Shown here in pieces: positions 32,313 through 40,946 of a DNA stretch of 64,000 nt. The notes under the pieces were generated by a model, which saw nothing but the letters and a program-made list of their open reading frames with translations, was not told the DNA's origin and searched no databases. Source of the stretch: JADGHX01 sp037200125 (GTDB lineage: Bacteria > Pseudomonadota > Gammaproteobacteria > Steroidobacterales > Steroidobacteraceae); the NCBI GenBank assembly GCA_037200125.1, contig JBBCGS010000006.1:62001-126000 (forward strand), in the 5' to 3' direction. Made by a program: the position numbers and the translations under genes. The stretch's first letter is position 1. The number at the start of each line of letters is the position of its first letter.

Positions 32313-33947
32313 ATGACCCGCAAGAACGACCATCAAGAATTACCTCGCCGTGAGTTTCTGAAGAAGGCATCGGCGACGGGAGTCGCGCTCACCGCAGGTC
32401 TCGCAGGCATCCTGAAATCGCGCACCGCGCCGGCAGTCATCCCGGCCGACGGCACGCGTCCGGTTGCGAAGTGGGGCCTGCAGATCGGCGACGTCGTCGA
32501 CGATCACGCCATCCTCTGGAGCCGCGCCGATCGTGCGTCGCGCCTCATCGTCGAATGGTCGCGTGACCAAAACTTCGCCCGCAGCACCACGCTGCGCGGC
32601 CCGCATGCGCTCGAGCTGAGCGACTACACCGCCCGCGTCGACCTCACCGGCCTGCCGGGGGACGCGGACATCTTCGTTCGCACGTACTTCGAGAACCTCG
32701 AATCCCAGCGTGCGCGCAGCGAGGCGGTCACCGGCCACTTCCACACACCGCCGGTGAAGCGTCGCGATGTGCGCTTCCTGTGGTCGGGCGACACCGCCGG
32801 GCAGGGCTGGGGCATCAACCTGCCCTTCGGTGGCATGAAGATCTATGAGGCCATGCGCAGGACGCAGCCGGACTTCTTCATCCACTCCGGCGACACCATT
32901 TACGCCGATGGCCCCCTGCTCGATAGCGTAGCCGACCCGAGCACCGGCGTTACGTGGACCAACGCCTTCCTCGATGAAGTGCCCGAGAAGCGCGCCGTCG
33001 CGCAGACGCTGAAGGATTATCAGCGCGCACAGCTCTACAACCGCTACGACGCGAACGTGCAGCGCTTCACTTCCGAAGTGCCGCAGCTGTGGCAGTGGGA
33101 CGATCACGAAGTCACGAACAACTGGTCCGACTCGAAGGTGCTGCCCGCCGCGTACACCGAGCAGCGTATCCAGACGCTCGTCGCCAACGCGACGCGCGCC
33201 TTCCTCGACTACGCGCCGCTGCGCTGGCACTCGCAGGTCGAGTCCGAGCGCGTGTACCGGCACATTCCGTATGGTCAGGACCTCGATGTGTTCATGCTCG
33301 ACATGCGCAGCTATCGCGGCCCGAACAGCTTCAACCGCCAGACGCAGGCCGGCCCGGACACGGCGTTCATCGGCGCCGCGCAGATCGCGTGGCTCAAGCG
33401 CAAGCTGAAAGACTCCAAGGCCACCTGGAAAGTGATCGCCGCGGACATGCCGATCGGCCTCCTCGTGCCGGACGGCAACGACGCCCAGGGTCGCGCCCAG
33501 TTCGAAGCGATCGCCAACGGCGACGGCGCGGTGCTCGGCCGCGAGTTCGAGATCGCGGATCTGCTCCGCTACATCAAGCGGGAAGACGTCACGAACACCG
33601 TGTGGCTGACCGCCGACGTGCACTACTGCGCGGCTCACTACTACAACCCGAACAAAGCGGTGTTCCAGGACTTCGACCCGTTCTGGGAGTTCGTCTCGGG
33701 TCCGCTGAACGCGGGCGCGTTCGGCCCGAACGCACTCGACAACACATTCGGCCCGCAGCTGGTGTTCCAGAAATTCCCGCCGCTCGCGAACACCTCGCCC
33801 GCCGGCGGCTACCAGTTCTTCGGCCAGGTGGATATCGACGCCCACAGCAAGGACATGGTCGTCGCGCTGAAGGACATCGACGGCAAACAGGTGTTCTCCC
33901 AGCGCATCAAGGCGAAGCCGCCGCGCAATCGCGGCCACTGGGATTGA
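32313..33947 (+). CDS. phoD: Tat-exported alkaline phosphatase/phosphodiesterase, PhoD family
   Basis: A 544-residue PhoD-type enzyme. The twin-arginine signal is RREFLKKASATGVALTAG. An N-terminal beta domain (about residues 45-150) is followed by the metallophosphatase domain: WSGDTAGQGWG, FIHSGDTIYADGP, WDDHEVTNNW and the late metal ligands in WLTADVHYCAAHYY. PhoD enzymes hydrolyse phosphate mono- and diesters outside the cytoplasm using calcium and iron, and are typically part of the phosphate-starvation response. A strong ribosome-binding site (AGGAGG) precedes the ATG. No Pho box is recognisable upstream. Confidence 0.92.
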   Translation: MTRKNDHQELPRREFLKKASATGVALTAGLAGILKSRTAPAVIPADGTRPVAKWGLQIGDVVDDHAILWSRADRASRLIVEWSRDQNFARSTTLRGPHALELSDYTARVDLTGLPGDADIFVRTYFENLESQRARSEAVTGHFHTPPVKRRDVRFLWSGDTAGQGWGINLPFGGMKIYEAMRRTQPDFFIHSGDTIYADGPLLDSVADPSTGVTWTNAFLDEVPEKRAVAQTLKDYQRAQLYNRYDANVQRFTSEVPQLWQWDDHEVTNNWSDSKVLPAAYTEQRIQTLVANATRAFLDYAPLRWHSQVESERVYRHIPYGQDLDVFMLDMRSYRGPNSFNRQTQAGPDTAFIGAAQIAWLKRKLKDSKATWKVIAADMPIGLLVPDGNDAQGRAQFEAIANGDGAVLGREFEIADLLRYIKREDVTNTVWLTADVHYCAAHYYNPNKAVFQDFDPFWEFVSGPLNAGAFGPNALDNTFGPQLVFQKFPPLANTSPAGGYQFFGQVDIDAHSKDMVVALKDIDGKQVFSQRIKAKPPRNRGHWD

Positions 33948-34016
33948 GACCGAGAGCGACTGAGAGCGATCTGACGCCCGACCCTCGAGCCTCATTGGGC
34001 GCGCGCGGGCCTGGAT

Positions 34017-34043
34017 GAAGAGGCCCTCAATCGCCGGGCGGCT
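34017..34043 (+). repeat. REP-like element, single full copy
   Basis: A full 27-base plus-orientation copy (GAAGAGG before the CCTCAATCGCCGGGCGGCT core), identical to the right arm of the palindrome at 14537. It lies 70 bases after phoD. Confidence 0.85.
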
Positions 34044-34175
34044 CTCGAATCACCGCGCCACATCGAGCGAGGGGCCGCGCGCGCCACAGGGAGGAGCGCG
34101 CGGCCCCGGTGGGACCGGACTGCGCGCGCCGGCGACGCCAGTAACTGCGGCGACGGCACGGACACGACCGGAACA

Positions 34176-34462
34176 GCGGCATCGGCACCAACGCCGGCAG
34201 CAACAAGGCAGCCGCACTGACACGACAGGAACAAGCGGCATCGACGCCAACGCCGACAGCAACAAGGCGGCGGCGCTAACACGACAGGAACAAGCGGCAT
34301 CGGCACCAACGCCGACAGCAACAAGGCAGCCGCACTGACACGACAGGAACAAGCGGCATCAGCGCCAATGCCGGCAGCAACAAGGCGGCGGCACTAACAC
34401 GACAGGAACAAGCGGCATCAGCGCCAACGCCGACAGCAACAAGGCGACGGCGAGCAAGGCTG
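34176..34462. repeat. 59-bp tandem repeat, nearly five copies
   Basis: GCGGCAT recurs at 34176, 34235, 34294, 34353 and 34412, exactly 59 bases apart, and the bases between are about 90% alike. A recurrent part of the unit is ACACGACAGGAACAAGCGGC. The period is not a multiple of three and the array is in the gap between phoD and a small exported protein gene, so it is most likely non-coding. Confidence 0.92.
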
Positions 34463-34496
34463 GCGGCAAGCGACCGCCTGAGTCATCCTTTGCCCC

Positions 34497-34826
34497 ATGC
34501 CGATGCCCTCACACCCTTTCGTACTTCCAGCCCTACCGCTGCTTGCAGCGGCCGCTCTATTCAGCGGACCCGCCCAGGGCGCCGAATCGGCCTGCGACCG
34601 AAGACTCCTCCCCCGCGCGGACACGCTCAGCGTCGAAGCCGCCGCGCGCGCGGCGACGGGCGGCACACCTCGGCAAATCCACGTTTCCGAAGCGTGCATC
34701 AACGGAACGACGACCTCCGTCACCCTGACCACCCCGCGCGGCGAGATAACCTGCGAGCGCGAGCAAAGCACGTGGTACAAGCGCGGCGGATGGAAATGCA
34801 ACGCGCCGGCGCCACGGCGTGAGTAG
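34497..34826 (+). CDS. Small exported hypothetical protein
   Basis: A 109-residue protein with a signal peptide (FVLPALPLLAAAALFSGPAQGA). The mature part has four cysteines (SACDR, EACING, ITCERE, WKCNA), enough for two disulfides, which fits a secreted or periplasmic location. A beta-rich middle (TTTSVTLTTPRGEI) suggests a small barrel. I do not recognise a family. Its TAG ends three bases before the pyrD ATG (the stop directly abuts a TTG), so it is likely cotranscribed with pyrD. Confidence 0.6.
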   Translation: MPMPSHPFVLPALPLLAAAALFSGPAQGAESACDRRLLPRADTLSVEAAARAATGGTPRQIHVSEACINGTTTSVTLTTPRGEITCEREQSTWYKRGGWKCNAPAPRRE

Positions 34827-34829
34827 TTG

Positions 34830-35915
34830 ATGTTCTATTCGCTGATTCGCCCGCTGCTCTTCGCCCTGAGTCCGCATACTGCGCATCGAGTTGCCCTGCG
34901 CTCTTTGCACGTCCTTTCGGCGTTGAAGGGATTCCACGCGCCCGAGCGTACCAATGGGCCGCCGCACGAATACTTCGGCCTGCGCTTCGCCAATCGGGTC
35001 GGTCTCGCGGCGGGCTTCGATAAATCCGGCCGCTACGTCGACGATCTCGCGCAGCTCGGCTTCGGATTCATCGAAGTCGGCACCGTCACGCCCCGCCCGC
35101 AGCCGGGTAATCCGCCGCCGAATCTCTTTCGCCTCGTCGAAGATCGTGCGCTGATCAATCGCATGGGCTTCAACAATGACGGCGTCGAAGCGACCGTGCG
35201 CCGGCTGGAGAAGCGCCGCTATCGGGGCGTGTGCGGCGTGAACATCGGCAAGAACTTCGATACGCCGCTCGAGAATGCAACGAGCGACTATCTCAAGTGC
35301 CTGCGAGCCGCGTATGCGACGGCGGACTACGTGACGGTGAACGTGTCTTCGCCTAATACGCCGGGGCTGCGCGACCTCCAGGGCGAGGAATCGCTGGACC
35401 GGTTGCTCGCGGATCTCGTCAACGAGCGGGAGAAACTGAGTGGCGTGCACAGCAAGCGGGCTCCGCTGCTGGTGAAGATCGCGCCCGATCTCGATACGGG
35501 AGGTGTGCGGTCGATCTGTCGTGTGCTGTTGAGATCCGGCGTGGATGGCGTGGTTGCAACCAACACGACCATTGCCCGCCCGCCGTCATTGCGCTCGCGA
35601 GCCGCGGGCGAAGTCGGCGGACTCAGCGGCGCTCCGCTGCATGAGCCGAGCATGGGCGTTATTCGCATGCTCCGCGAGCGACTGGGATCCGCGCTTCCGA
35701 TTGTTGGCGTCGGCGGAATTTCCAGCTCCGCCGAGGCGCGCGCGACGAGAGAAGCCGGGGCGGGGCTCATTCAGCTGTATACCGGCTTCATCTACGAAGG
35801 GCCGGCACTGATCGACGACCTCATTCGCGACGACTCCGCCCCCGACGAACGAAGAGGCCCTCAATCGCCGGGCGGCTTGGAGCGGAGCGACAGCGCTCAA
35901 TCGCCGCGCAGCTGA
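34830..35915 (+). CDS. pyrD: Dihydroorotate dehydrogenase (quinone), class 2, with REP-derived C-terminus
   Basis: A 361-residue PyrD, the membrane-associated FMN enzyme of pyrimidine synthesis that reduces ubiquinone. The N-terminal amphipathic helix (FYSLIRPLLFALSPHTAHR), RVGLAAGFDKSGR, GTVTPRPQPGNPPPNLFRL, GFNNDG, the catalytic serine in NVSSPNTPGLR and the FMN phosphate site GVGGISS are normal. The family usually ends soon after YTGFIYEGPALIDDLI. Here another 22-25 residues follow, and most of them (GPQSPGGLERSDSAQSPRS) are read from REP-like sequence at 35851-35914. The tail is likely harmless and disordered. Confidence 0.95.
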   Translation: MFYSLIRPLLFALSPHTAHRVALRSLHVLSALKGFHAPERTNGPPHEYFGLRFANRVGLAAGFDKSGRYVDDLAQLGFGFIEVGTVTPRPQPGNPPPNLFRLVEDRALINRMGFNNDGVEATVRRLEKRRYRGVCGVNIGKNFDTPLENATSDYLKCLRAAYATADYVTVNVSSPNTPGLRDLQGEESLDRLLADLVNEREKLSGVHSKRAPLLVKIAPDLDTGGVRSICRVLLRSGVDGVVATNTTIARPPSLRSRAAGEVGGLSGAPLHEPSMGVIRMLRERLGSALPIVGVGGISSSAEARATREAGAGLIQLYTGFIYEGPALIDDLIRDDSAPDERRGPQSPGGLERSDSAQSPRS

Positions 35916-36027
35916 AAGAAGACCTCTCCAAGCCACCCGGCGACCGAAAACTCTCCGCCACTCCAAGCCGCCCGGCGACTGAGAACTCTCCGCTCCTCCA
36001 AGCCGCCCGGCGATTGAGGGCCTCTTC
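35851..36027. repeat. REP-like cluster with facing arrays
   Basis: A full plus-orientation copy at 35851-35877 and a degenerate one at 35890-35914 face three minus-orientation copies starting near 35932, 35967 and 36002 (35-base steps). The last of these is a full copy. The cluster covers the end of pyrD and fills the gap to the minus-strand cohesin-like gene, so both genes would terminate in it. Confidence 0.88.
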
Positions 36028-36044
36028 AAGCGCCCGCAGCGAGA

Positions 36045-36647
36045 CTACCCCCCTCGCCGACGCCGCACGAGCGAACTAACCCCCGCAACCCCCGTCAACA
36101 ACAGCCACGCAGCCGCCGGCAGCGGCACCGGCGACGCCCCGCCAACCGAAACCGACGCCCCGTCAAGCGCATCAGCCGTAAGAGACCCGCCCGGCGCGTC
36201 GCCCAGCGAGTTCACGCTGAGCGTGAGCAAACTCGTCCCAACCTGATCCGCATTGAACGTGATCGTGAACAACGTAAAGGCGTCCGGCTGAAGCGCGTTC
36301 AGATCAGCCGTCTCCTCAAACGACGATTCGAAAGGATTCACGAACCCCACACCGAGATCGAAGGCCTGGATGATGCTGGGCACGCCCGTCACGCTGAGCC
36401 CCGTCCCAAAGGCAATACTGCTGAAAGACAGCACAGCTGAATCGAAAGACAACTCCAGGTCATACGCCCCAAGCGAGGGCGCGCCCCCGCCCACGAGATC
36501 CGACGCCACCACATCGACCGACACCGTACCACCCACGTTGACCGTCGCAGCCTGTGGCACAACGGAAAGCGTGAACGCATCGGCCGCGGGCACGAGACCC
36601 GCGCTCAGCAGCAGGGCGGCGGAAACCATCGGAATCGACTTACGCAT
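36045..36647 (-). CDS. Cohesin-domain protein with VPLPA-CTERM anchor
   Basis: A 200-residue exported protein. The signal peptide is MRKSIPMVSAALLLSAG... to ADA. Residues about 25-165 form a beta-sandwich with the cohesin pattern: LSVVPQAATVNVGGTVSVDV, then LGAYDLELSFDSAVLSFSS, a hydrophobic middle and ALQPDAFTLFTITFNAD with TSLLTLSVN. The C-terminus is a textbook sorting tail: VPLPAAAWLLLTGVAGV, then SLVRRRRGG, as recognised by exosortase systems. It should be held at the cell surface or processed onto it. The ATG has GAGG nine bases upstream; an ATG seven codons earlier is possible. The gene starts 31 bases after the dockerin-bearing nuclease ends, on the same strand. No exosortase gene is in the window. 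Confidence 0.85.
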   Translation of the reverse strand: MRKSIPMVSAALLLSAGLVPAADAFTLSVVPQAATVNVGGTVSVDVVASDLVGGGAPSLGAYDLELSFDSAVLSFSSIAFGTGLSVTGVPSIIQAFDLGVGFVNPFESSFEETADLNALQPDAFTLFTITFNADQVGTSLLTLSVNSLGDAPGGSLTADALDGASVSVGGASPVPLPAAAWLLLTGVAGVSSLVRRRRGG

Positions 36648-36678
36648 TGAGAAAACCTCGTTGATCATTGGAGCGCCC

Positions 36679-39543
36679 TCACTGAACCGCGCAGCCAGGC
36701 CGCGTGCAGGCCGTGGTGGCAAAACGAACATCCGTAAGGTCGATGCGCCCGTCACCGTTCGCGTCGCGCGGATCGAAGGGACCATTGGGATTGGTATTGC
36801 GCGCGGCCGTGATCGCACTGATGTCGTTGCGATCGATATCGCCGTCACCATCGACGTCACCCGCCTTCGGCAGCGTGAAGCGCACGACATCCGGATCGTG
36901 ATCCGAGGTCTGCGCGGCGAACTCGGCGTTCGCGTGCACGACATCCAGCACCGGACTCGTATAGGTCGCCAGAGAGTTGCTCACCAGCGTGTGATCGAGC
37001 ACCTGTGAGTTGCCTTCGAACACGTACGAGTAGCGCTCGTTGGCCGGCAGCGTGTCGATGAGGTCCTGCAGGACATTGCCGTCCTTCAGCACACTCAGCG
37101 TGTCCGAGAACTGGAAGTCGTTCAGATCCCCCAGCACCACGACCCCCGCGTTCGCGTCGACCGTCAGGACGTTCTTCACAAACCCGTTCACGAGCGCCGC
37201 CTGCTGATGGCGCTGCACTTCGGAACTGCGAACCGGCGGCTGCGCATGCCCGAACAGCGGATCGTCGCCGCCCTTCGAATTGAAGTGGTTTGCGACCAGG
37301 AACAACCGGCGGCCGTTGAACACGAACTCGCCCGCCAGCGGCTTGCGGCTCGCATTCCACGCCGTGTTGGTCGGGGCGATACGGCCCGGGCTCGCGGAGA
37401 GCTGGGGTGCGCCACCCACGTTGTTCACCGTCACAGGCGACGTAGACGTGCCCCCCGCCCGATCCGTGAAACTCACGCGAGCCGGGTTGAACATGAACGC
37501 GACGCGGATGTTGCCACCCGGCTCACCACCGTCCTGGTCGTTGACCGGATTGATACTACGAACCTCATACGCCGGCCCGCCGGCATTCTGAATCGCCGTG
37601 AGCAGCGTGCTGAACGTCTGGCTCGCATCCACGACGCCGTTGTCCGTGGCGCCGTTGTTGTCCTGAACTTCCATGAGCGCCACGATGTCCGGTGAATGCA
37701 GGTTGCTCACGATCTGCGCGGCCAGCCCGGCGAACTTGGACGCCGGATTGGTGGCGGCGAGATTCTCGACGTTGTACGACGCCACCGTCAGGTTCGACGG
37801 ACCGCCGGTGATCGCCGTGGTCTCGGCGGTGAGGCTGTTGCTCGTGACCGCGATCGGCGCCGTCGGGCTCAGCATGAAGTTGCCGAAGCCGTAGTCCACC
37901 ACCGCGGTGAACGATGCGAGCGTCGCGCCCACGTTCACGACCGGTGTGGCCACGAGACCGTCGGTGATGATGATGCGATCCGGATTGAAGTCCGTCGCGC
38001 TGATCACCACGCCGCCGCGCGACGTGCGCAGGGTCGAACCCGCGCCGCCATCCGCCAGCAGCGCCGTCTCGCCAAAGGAGTTGGTCGGGCCAACCGCCAC
38101 CGGGTTATTCACGCGCACCAGCATGCCTTCGAGGCTCTCGAAGAAATCGATGCCGTCGGTCGCGGGCTGGAACGTGCCGCTGGTTTCCACATCGCCTGTG
38201 GCGTCGTCATCGATCACAACCGTCGGCGGCTGTCGCCCGCCAGCGCCGATCACGATCGGTGCGGGCAGGGTGTTGCCGGAGCTCACCGGGACGATCACGG
38301 GGCTCACGATTTCCGTCGTCGTGAGGTTGGTGAGGCCGTCGCTGCCGCCCGGACGGAACTCGGACACCGTACCGGTCACTTTGACCGAATCGCCCACCGA
38401 CACCGTCGGCGCGCCGCTGGTGAAGACGAAGATGCCTTCGGACGTCGCCTCGTTCGCATCCGGCGAAGGATCCTGCAGGTAGAAGCCGTTGCTCTTCACG
38501 GCCGTAACGATGCCCGGCACGCCGTTCACCGACTGCCCATTGAACGGCGAGAGGTGCGCCGCGCCCTGAATGTCGTGAATGCGCACGGCACCCGACGGCG
38601 GAGCGACGTTCACCGCGATCGTGCAGCTCGCGGTCTGCGGCGTGGTGTCCGAGTTCGTGAAGGTCACCGCGACCGGATAGTTGCCGGCGAGGGCGGAGCC
38701 GGAGACGAGAAGCTGCGTGGTGAGCGTCGCGCCAGGCGCCACCGTGCCGAGCGTGATGCCCGAAACCGGCGAGCTGGTGATGGCGGCGGAGGTCACGAAG
38801 CCATCCGCATCGCTCGCGCTGAGATTCGCAGCGCCACCCGTGCCGAGCTCGACCGCGAAGTTCGTCGGACAGCTGGCGATCACCGGCGCATTCGACGGCG
38901 AGCCGCAGGGGCTGAGCGGCGAGGCGGTGTTGCGCGGCACCGGCGTGCCGGGGGTGAAATCCGCGCTGTTGATGTCGGTGTCGGTGCAACCCGCGTTGAG
39001 ACGAAAGGCCGCGGTCGTGATGCTCAGTGTCGAAGCAGGCGACCCGCCTTCGGAAAAGTTCGAAGCGCCGTAGCCCACGAGATCCACGATCTGCGCCAAC
39101 TGCGCCGGTGAACAAGGATTCGAGCCGCCGTTGCACGCAAGGCCGCCGCCACTCACCAGCACGACCTTGCCCGTGGTGCCGGAAAGATTGGGGCTCGCCG
39201 CCGTCGCGTCAGCGGCGACCGGCAGAGGAACGCCGGCAGTGGTGCCGCCCGCGAGCTTCACCAGGTAATACTGACCCGGCTGCAAGATTCCCGACAGCGC
39301 AGCGACACCGTTGGCGCTGAAGTTGCCCGTGCCCGTTGCGCTACCGTATTGAACCGTCCAACCCGCGAGATTGACCGGGGCGGAGCTGCGATTGAACAGC
39401 TCGACGAAATCGTTCTGATAGGTCGCGCCGTTGTTGCTGCCTGCGCCATAGACCTGGCTGATGACGACATTTCCCGCGGCATGGGCGCCGCACGCCCCTG
39501 CGATCAGCACACAGCCCGCAATCCATCGTGATTTCATCATCAT
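36679..39543 (-). CDS. Secreted multidomain nuclease with C-terminal dockerin-like module
   Basis: A 954-residue exported protein. After the signal peptide (SRWIAGCVLIAGACGAHA) comes a lamin-tail-like domain (VVISQVYGAGSNNGATYQND, VELFNRSSAPVNLAGW) and an Ig-like segment. An OB-fold-like region follows (VNGVPGIVTAVKSNGFYLQD), then an endonuclease/exonuclease/phosphatase domain (VASYNVENL, DIVALMEVQDNNGA, LFLVANHFNSKGGDD, VVVLGDLNDF and SDHDPDVV). This is the layout of extracellular nucleases of the ExeM/NucH type. The last 60 residues are added: two calcium-loop repeats, DVDGDGDIDRNDISAI and DANGDGRIDLTDV, as in type I dockerins. Three ATGs stand in a row at the start (39543, 39540, 39537) after GAGGACGGG. 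It is the first gene of a pair with the cohesin-like gene. Confidence 0.88.
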   Translation of the reverse strand: MMMKSRWIAGCVLIAGACGAHAAGNVVISQVYGAGSNNGATYQNDFVELFNRSSAPVNLAGWTVQYGSATGTGNFSANGVAALSGILQPGQYYLVKLAGGTTAGVPLPVAADATAASPNLSGTTGKVVLVSGGGLACNGGSNPCSPAQLAQIVDLVGYGASNFSEGGSPASTLSITTAAFRLNAGCTDTDINSADFTPGTPVPRNTASPLSPCGSPSNAPVIASCPTNFAVELGTGGAANLSASDADGFVTSAAITSSPVSGITLGTVAPGATLTTQLLVSGSALAGNYPVAVTFTNSDTTPQTASCTIAVNVAPPSGAVRIHDIQGAAHLSPFNGQSVNGVPGIVTAVKSNGFYLQDPSPDANEATSEGIFVFTSGAPTVSVGDSVKVTGTVSEFRPGGSDGLTNLTTTEIVSPVIVPVSSGNTLPAPIVIGAGGRQPPTVVIDDDATGDVETSGTFQPATDGIDFFESLEGMLVRVNNPVAVGPTNSFGETALLADGGAGSTLRTSRGGVVISATDFNPDRIIITDGLVATPVVNVGATLASFTAVVDYGFGNFMLSPTAPIAVTSNSLTAETTAITGGPSNLTVASYNVENLAATNPASKFAGLAAQIVSNLHSPDIVALMEVQDNNGATDNGVVDASQTFSTLLTAIQNAGGPAYEVRSINPVNDQDGGEPGGNIRVAFMFNPARVSFTDRAGGTSTSPVTVNNVGGAPQLSASPGRIAPTNTAWNASRKPLAGEFVFNGRRLFLVANHFNSKGGDDPLFGHAQPPVRSSEVQRHQQAALVNGFVKNVLTVDANAGVVVLGDLNDFQFSDTLSVLKDGNVLQDLIDTLPANERYSYVFEGNSQVLDHTLVSNSLATYTSPVLDVVHANAEFAAQTSDHDPDVVRFTLPKAGDVDGDGDIDRNDISAITAARNTNPNGPFDPRDANGDGRIDLTDVRFATTACTRPGCAVQ

Positions 39544-39627
39544 CCCGTCCTCGCGTACCAAACGACTGCGCGCAATAAGCGCTCGTGACGTGAAAGCGGG
39601 ATTACAACTTTCTGAAGACGTATTCAC

Positions 39628-39768
39628 ATGGCTGGGATGAAAGAGAGCCGCACGGCGCTCGGCGTCGCGTGGATGCGCGCGGTGCATCAGGTGCTCGACT
39701 CGAAGCCGCTCGTTCTCGAAGACGAGCCGGTCGTTGAATTGCTCGGGCGGTATTACGTGGAGCGAGCG
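39628..39768 (+). pseudogene. N-terminal remnant of a SAM-dependent methyltransferase
   Basis: The frame begins MAGMKESRTALGVAWMRAVHQ, then LDSKPLVLEDEPVVELLG. This is the conserved beginning of class I methyltransferases of the leucine carboxyl methyltransferase-like group (SRTAxGVAxLRAxHQ...LxDPxAxxLLG). After about 50 residues the similarity stops, where the frame enters the 3' end of the glycerophosphodiesterase gene on the other strand. The catalytic SAM-binding part is missing. It therefore appears to have been cut off by a deletion or rearrangement that brought in the neighbouring gene. Confidence 0.75.
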
Positions 39769-40917
39769 TCAGCCGCTTCGCGCCATCAGCGCCTGATGCG
39801 CGATCCCGGGATGATCGGTGAAAAACCCATCGATCCCCGTGGCGAGATACGCATTGAGCTCAGCGGCAAGATCGCCGATCCGCGTCGGATCCGCCGACGA
39901 TCGAAAATTCGTCGGCAGAAAGTTGTTCTCCGCCCGAAACGTCCACGGATGAACACCAAGCCCGACAGCATGCGCATCCTTCACCAGCGACGTCGGCGCG
40001 CCTAACGCACCACCCGCGTCACGCGGAATGATCAGCGACTTGCTCGGCCCAATCGCATTCGCATACTCCGCCACACTCGCAAGCCCGGCGGGCGAAATCA
40101 CGTCCGCATACGTCCGTGCGTCACCTGAAGCGACGAAGTCATACGGCGCACCCGCCGCTTCGATGAGCTGAACCATCGGCACTTTCGTGCGCTTTCGCAG
40201 CCGCCGCAGATTTCCGACTTCGAACGACTGGATGAACACAGGCGCGTTGCGACCTTCATATCCATGGCGTGAAAGCGTCTGAAGCAGCGCGCGATCCATC
40301 CGCAGCCCGCGGTTGTCGAAGTACGTCGGATGCTTCGTCTCGGGATACACGCCAATGCGCGCCGGCTTCGGCAACCCACGCTTGCGAGCCGCCACCACAC
40401 GCTGCTCATCGAGCGAGCGAATGAGCCCCAGAATCTCATCGAACGTCGGAATCTCGAACTGCCCATCGAACCGCGTATTCGCCGGCCGAATCTCGGGAAT
40501 CCGCTCCCGCGCCCGCAATGTCTTCAGCTCGGCCAGCGTGAAGTCCTCAGTGAACCAGCCCTCGACCGCTGTGCCATCGATCGTCTTCACCGCCTTGCGA
40601 CGGGCAAACTCCTTGCGGGACGCGACATCCGTCGTGCCGCCGATCTCGTTCTCGTGACGCGCCACGAGCACGCCATCCTTCGTCATGACGAGATCGGGCT
40701 CGGCGTAGTCCGCGCCCTGCTGGATGGCGATGAAGTACGAGGTGAGCGTGTGCTCCGGCACGTACCCACTTGCTCCACGATGGCCAATGAGGAGAGGCTT
40801 CTTCGGCGGCACCGCCGCCTTCGCACGCTTACTGGGCATATGGGAGTCGCACTCTACCGGAACGGTGAGGTTGGAGCTTGCGAGCGCGGCCAGAACCAGG
40901 AACTGCCTGCGATCCAT
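39769..40917 (-). CDS. glpQ: Exported glycerophosphodiester phosphodiesterase
   Basis: A 382-residue GDPD-family enzyme. The catalytic motifs are LIGHRGASGYVPEHTLTSY (HR...E...T), then YAEPDLVMTKDGVLVARHE with the metal-binding EPD (ExD) and the second histidine, PETKHPTYF and FIQSFEVGNLR. It splits glycerophosphodiesters into an alcohol and glycerol 3-phosphate. The start MDRRQFLVLAALASSNLTV carries an RR followed by a hydrophobic stretch, which could be a Tat signal (DRRQFL). A position-specific ribosome-binding site is G-rich. It is divergent from glgB with only 30 bases between start codons. Its end cuts into the methyltransferase remnant. Confidence 0.93.
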   Translation of the reverse strand: MDRRQFLVLAALASSNLTVPVECDSHMPSKRAKAAVPPKKPLLIGHRGASGYVPEHTLTSYFIAIQQGADYAEPDLVMTKDGVLVARHENEIGGTTDVASRKEFARRKAVKTIDGTAVEGWFTEDFTLAELKTLRARERIPEIRPANTRFDGQFEIPTFDEILGLIRSLDEQRVVAARKRGLPKPARIGVYPETKHPTYFDNRGLRMDRALLQTLSRHGYEGRNAPVFIQSFEVGNLRRLRKRTKVPMVQLIEAAGAPYDFVASGDARTYADVISPAGLASVAEYANAIGPSKSLIIPRDAGGALGAPTSLVKDAHAVGLGVHPWTFRAENNFLPTNFRSSADPTRIGDLAAELNAYLATGIDGFFTDHPGIAHQALMARSG

Positions 40918-40946
40918 CAACCACTTACCCCCAGGCCGCAGCGGGC

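Noticed and set aside
37696..39111. 471-codon plus-strand frame opposite the nuclease
   Set aside because: Arg/His/Gly-rich antisense frame; the minus-strand nuclease has clear domains.
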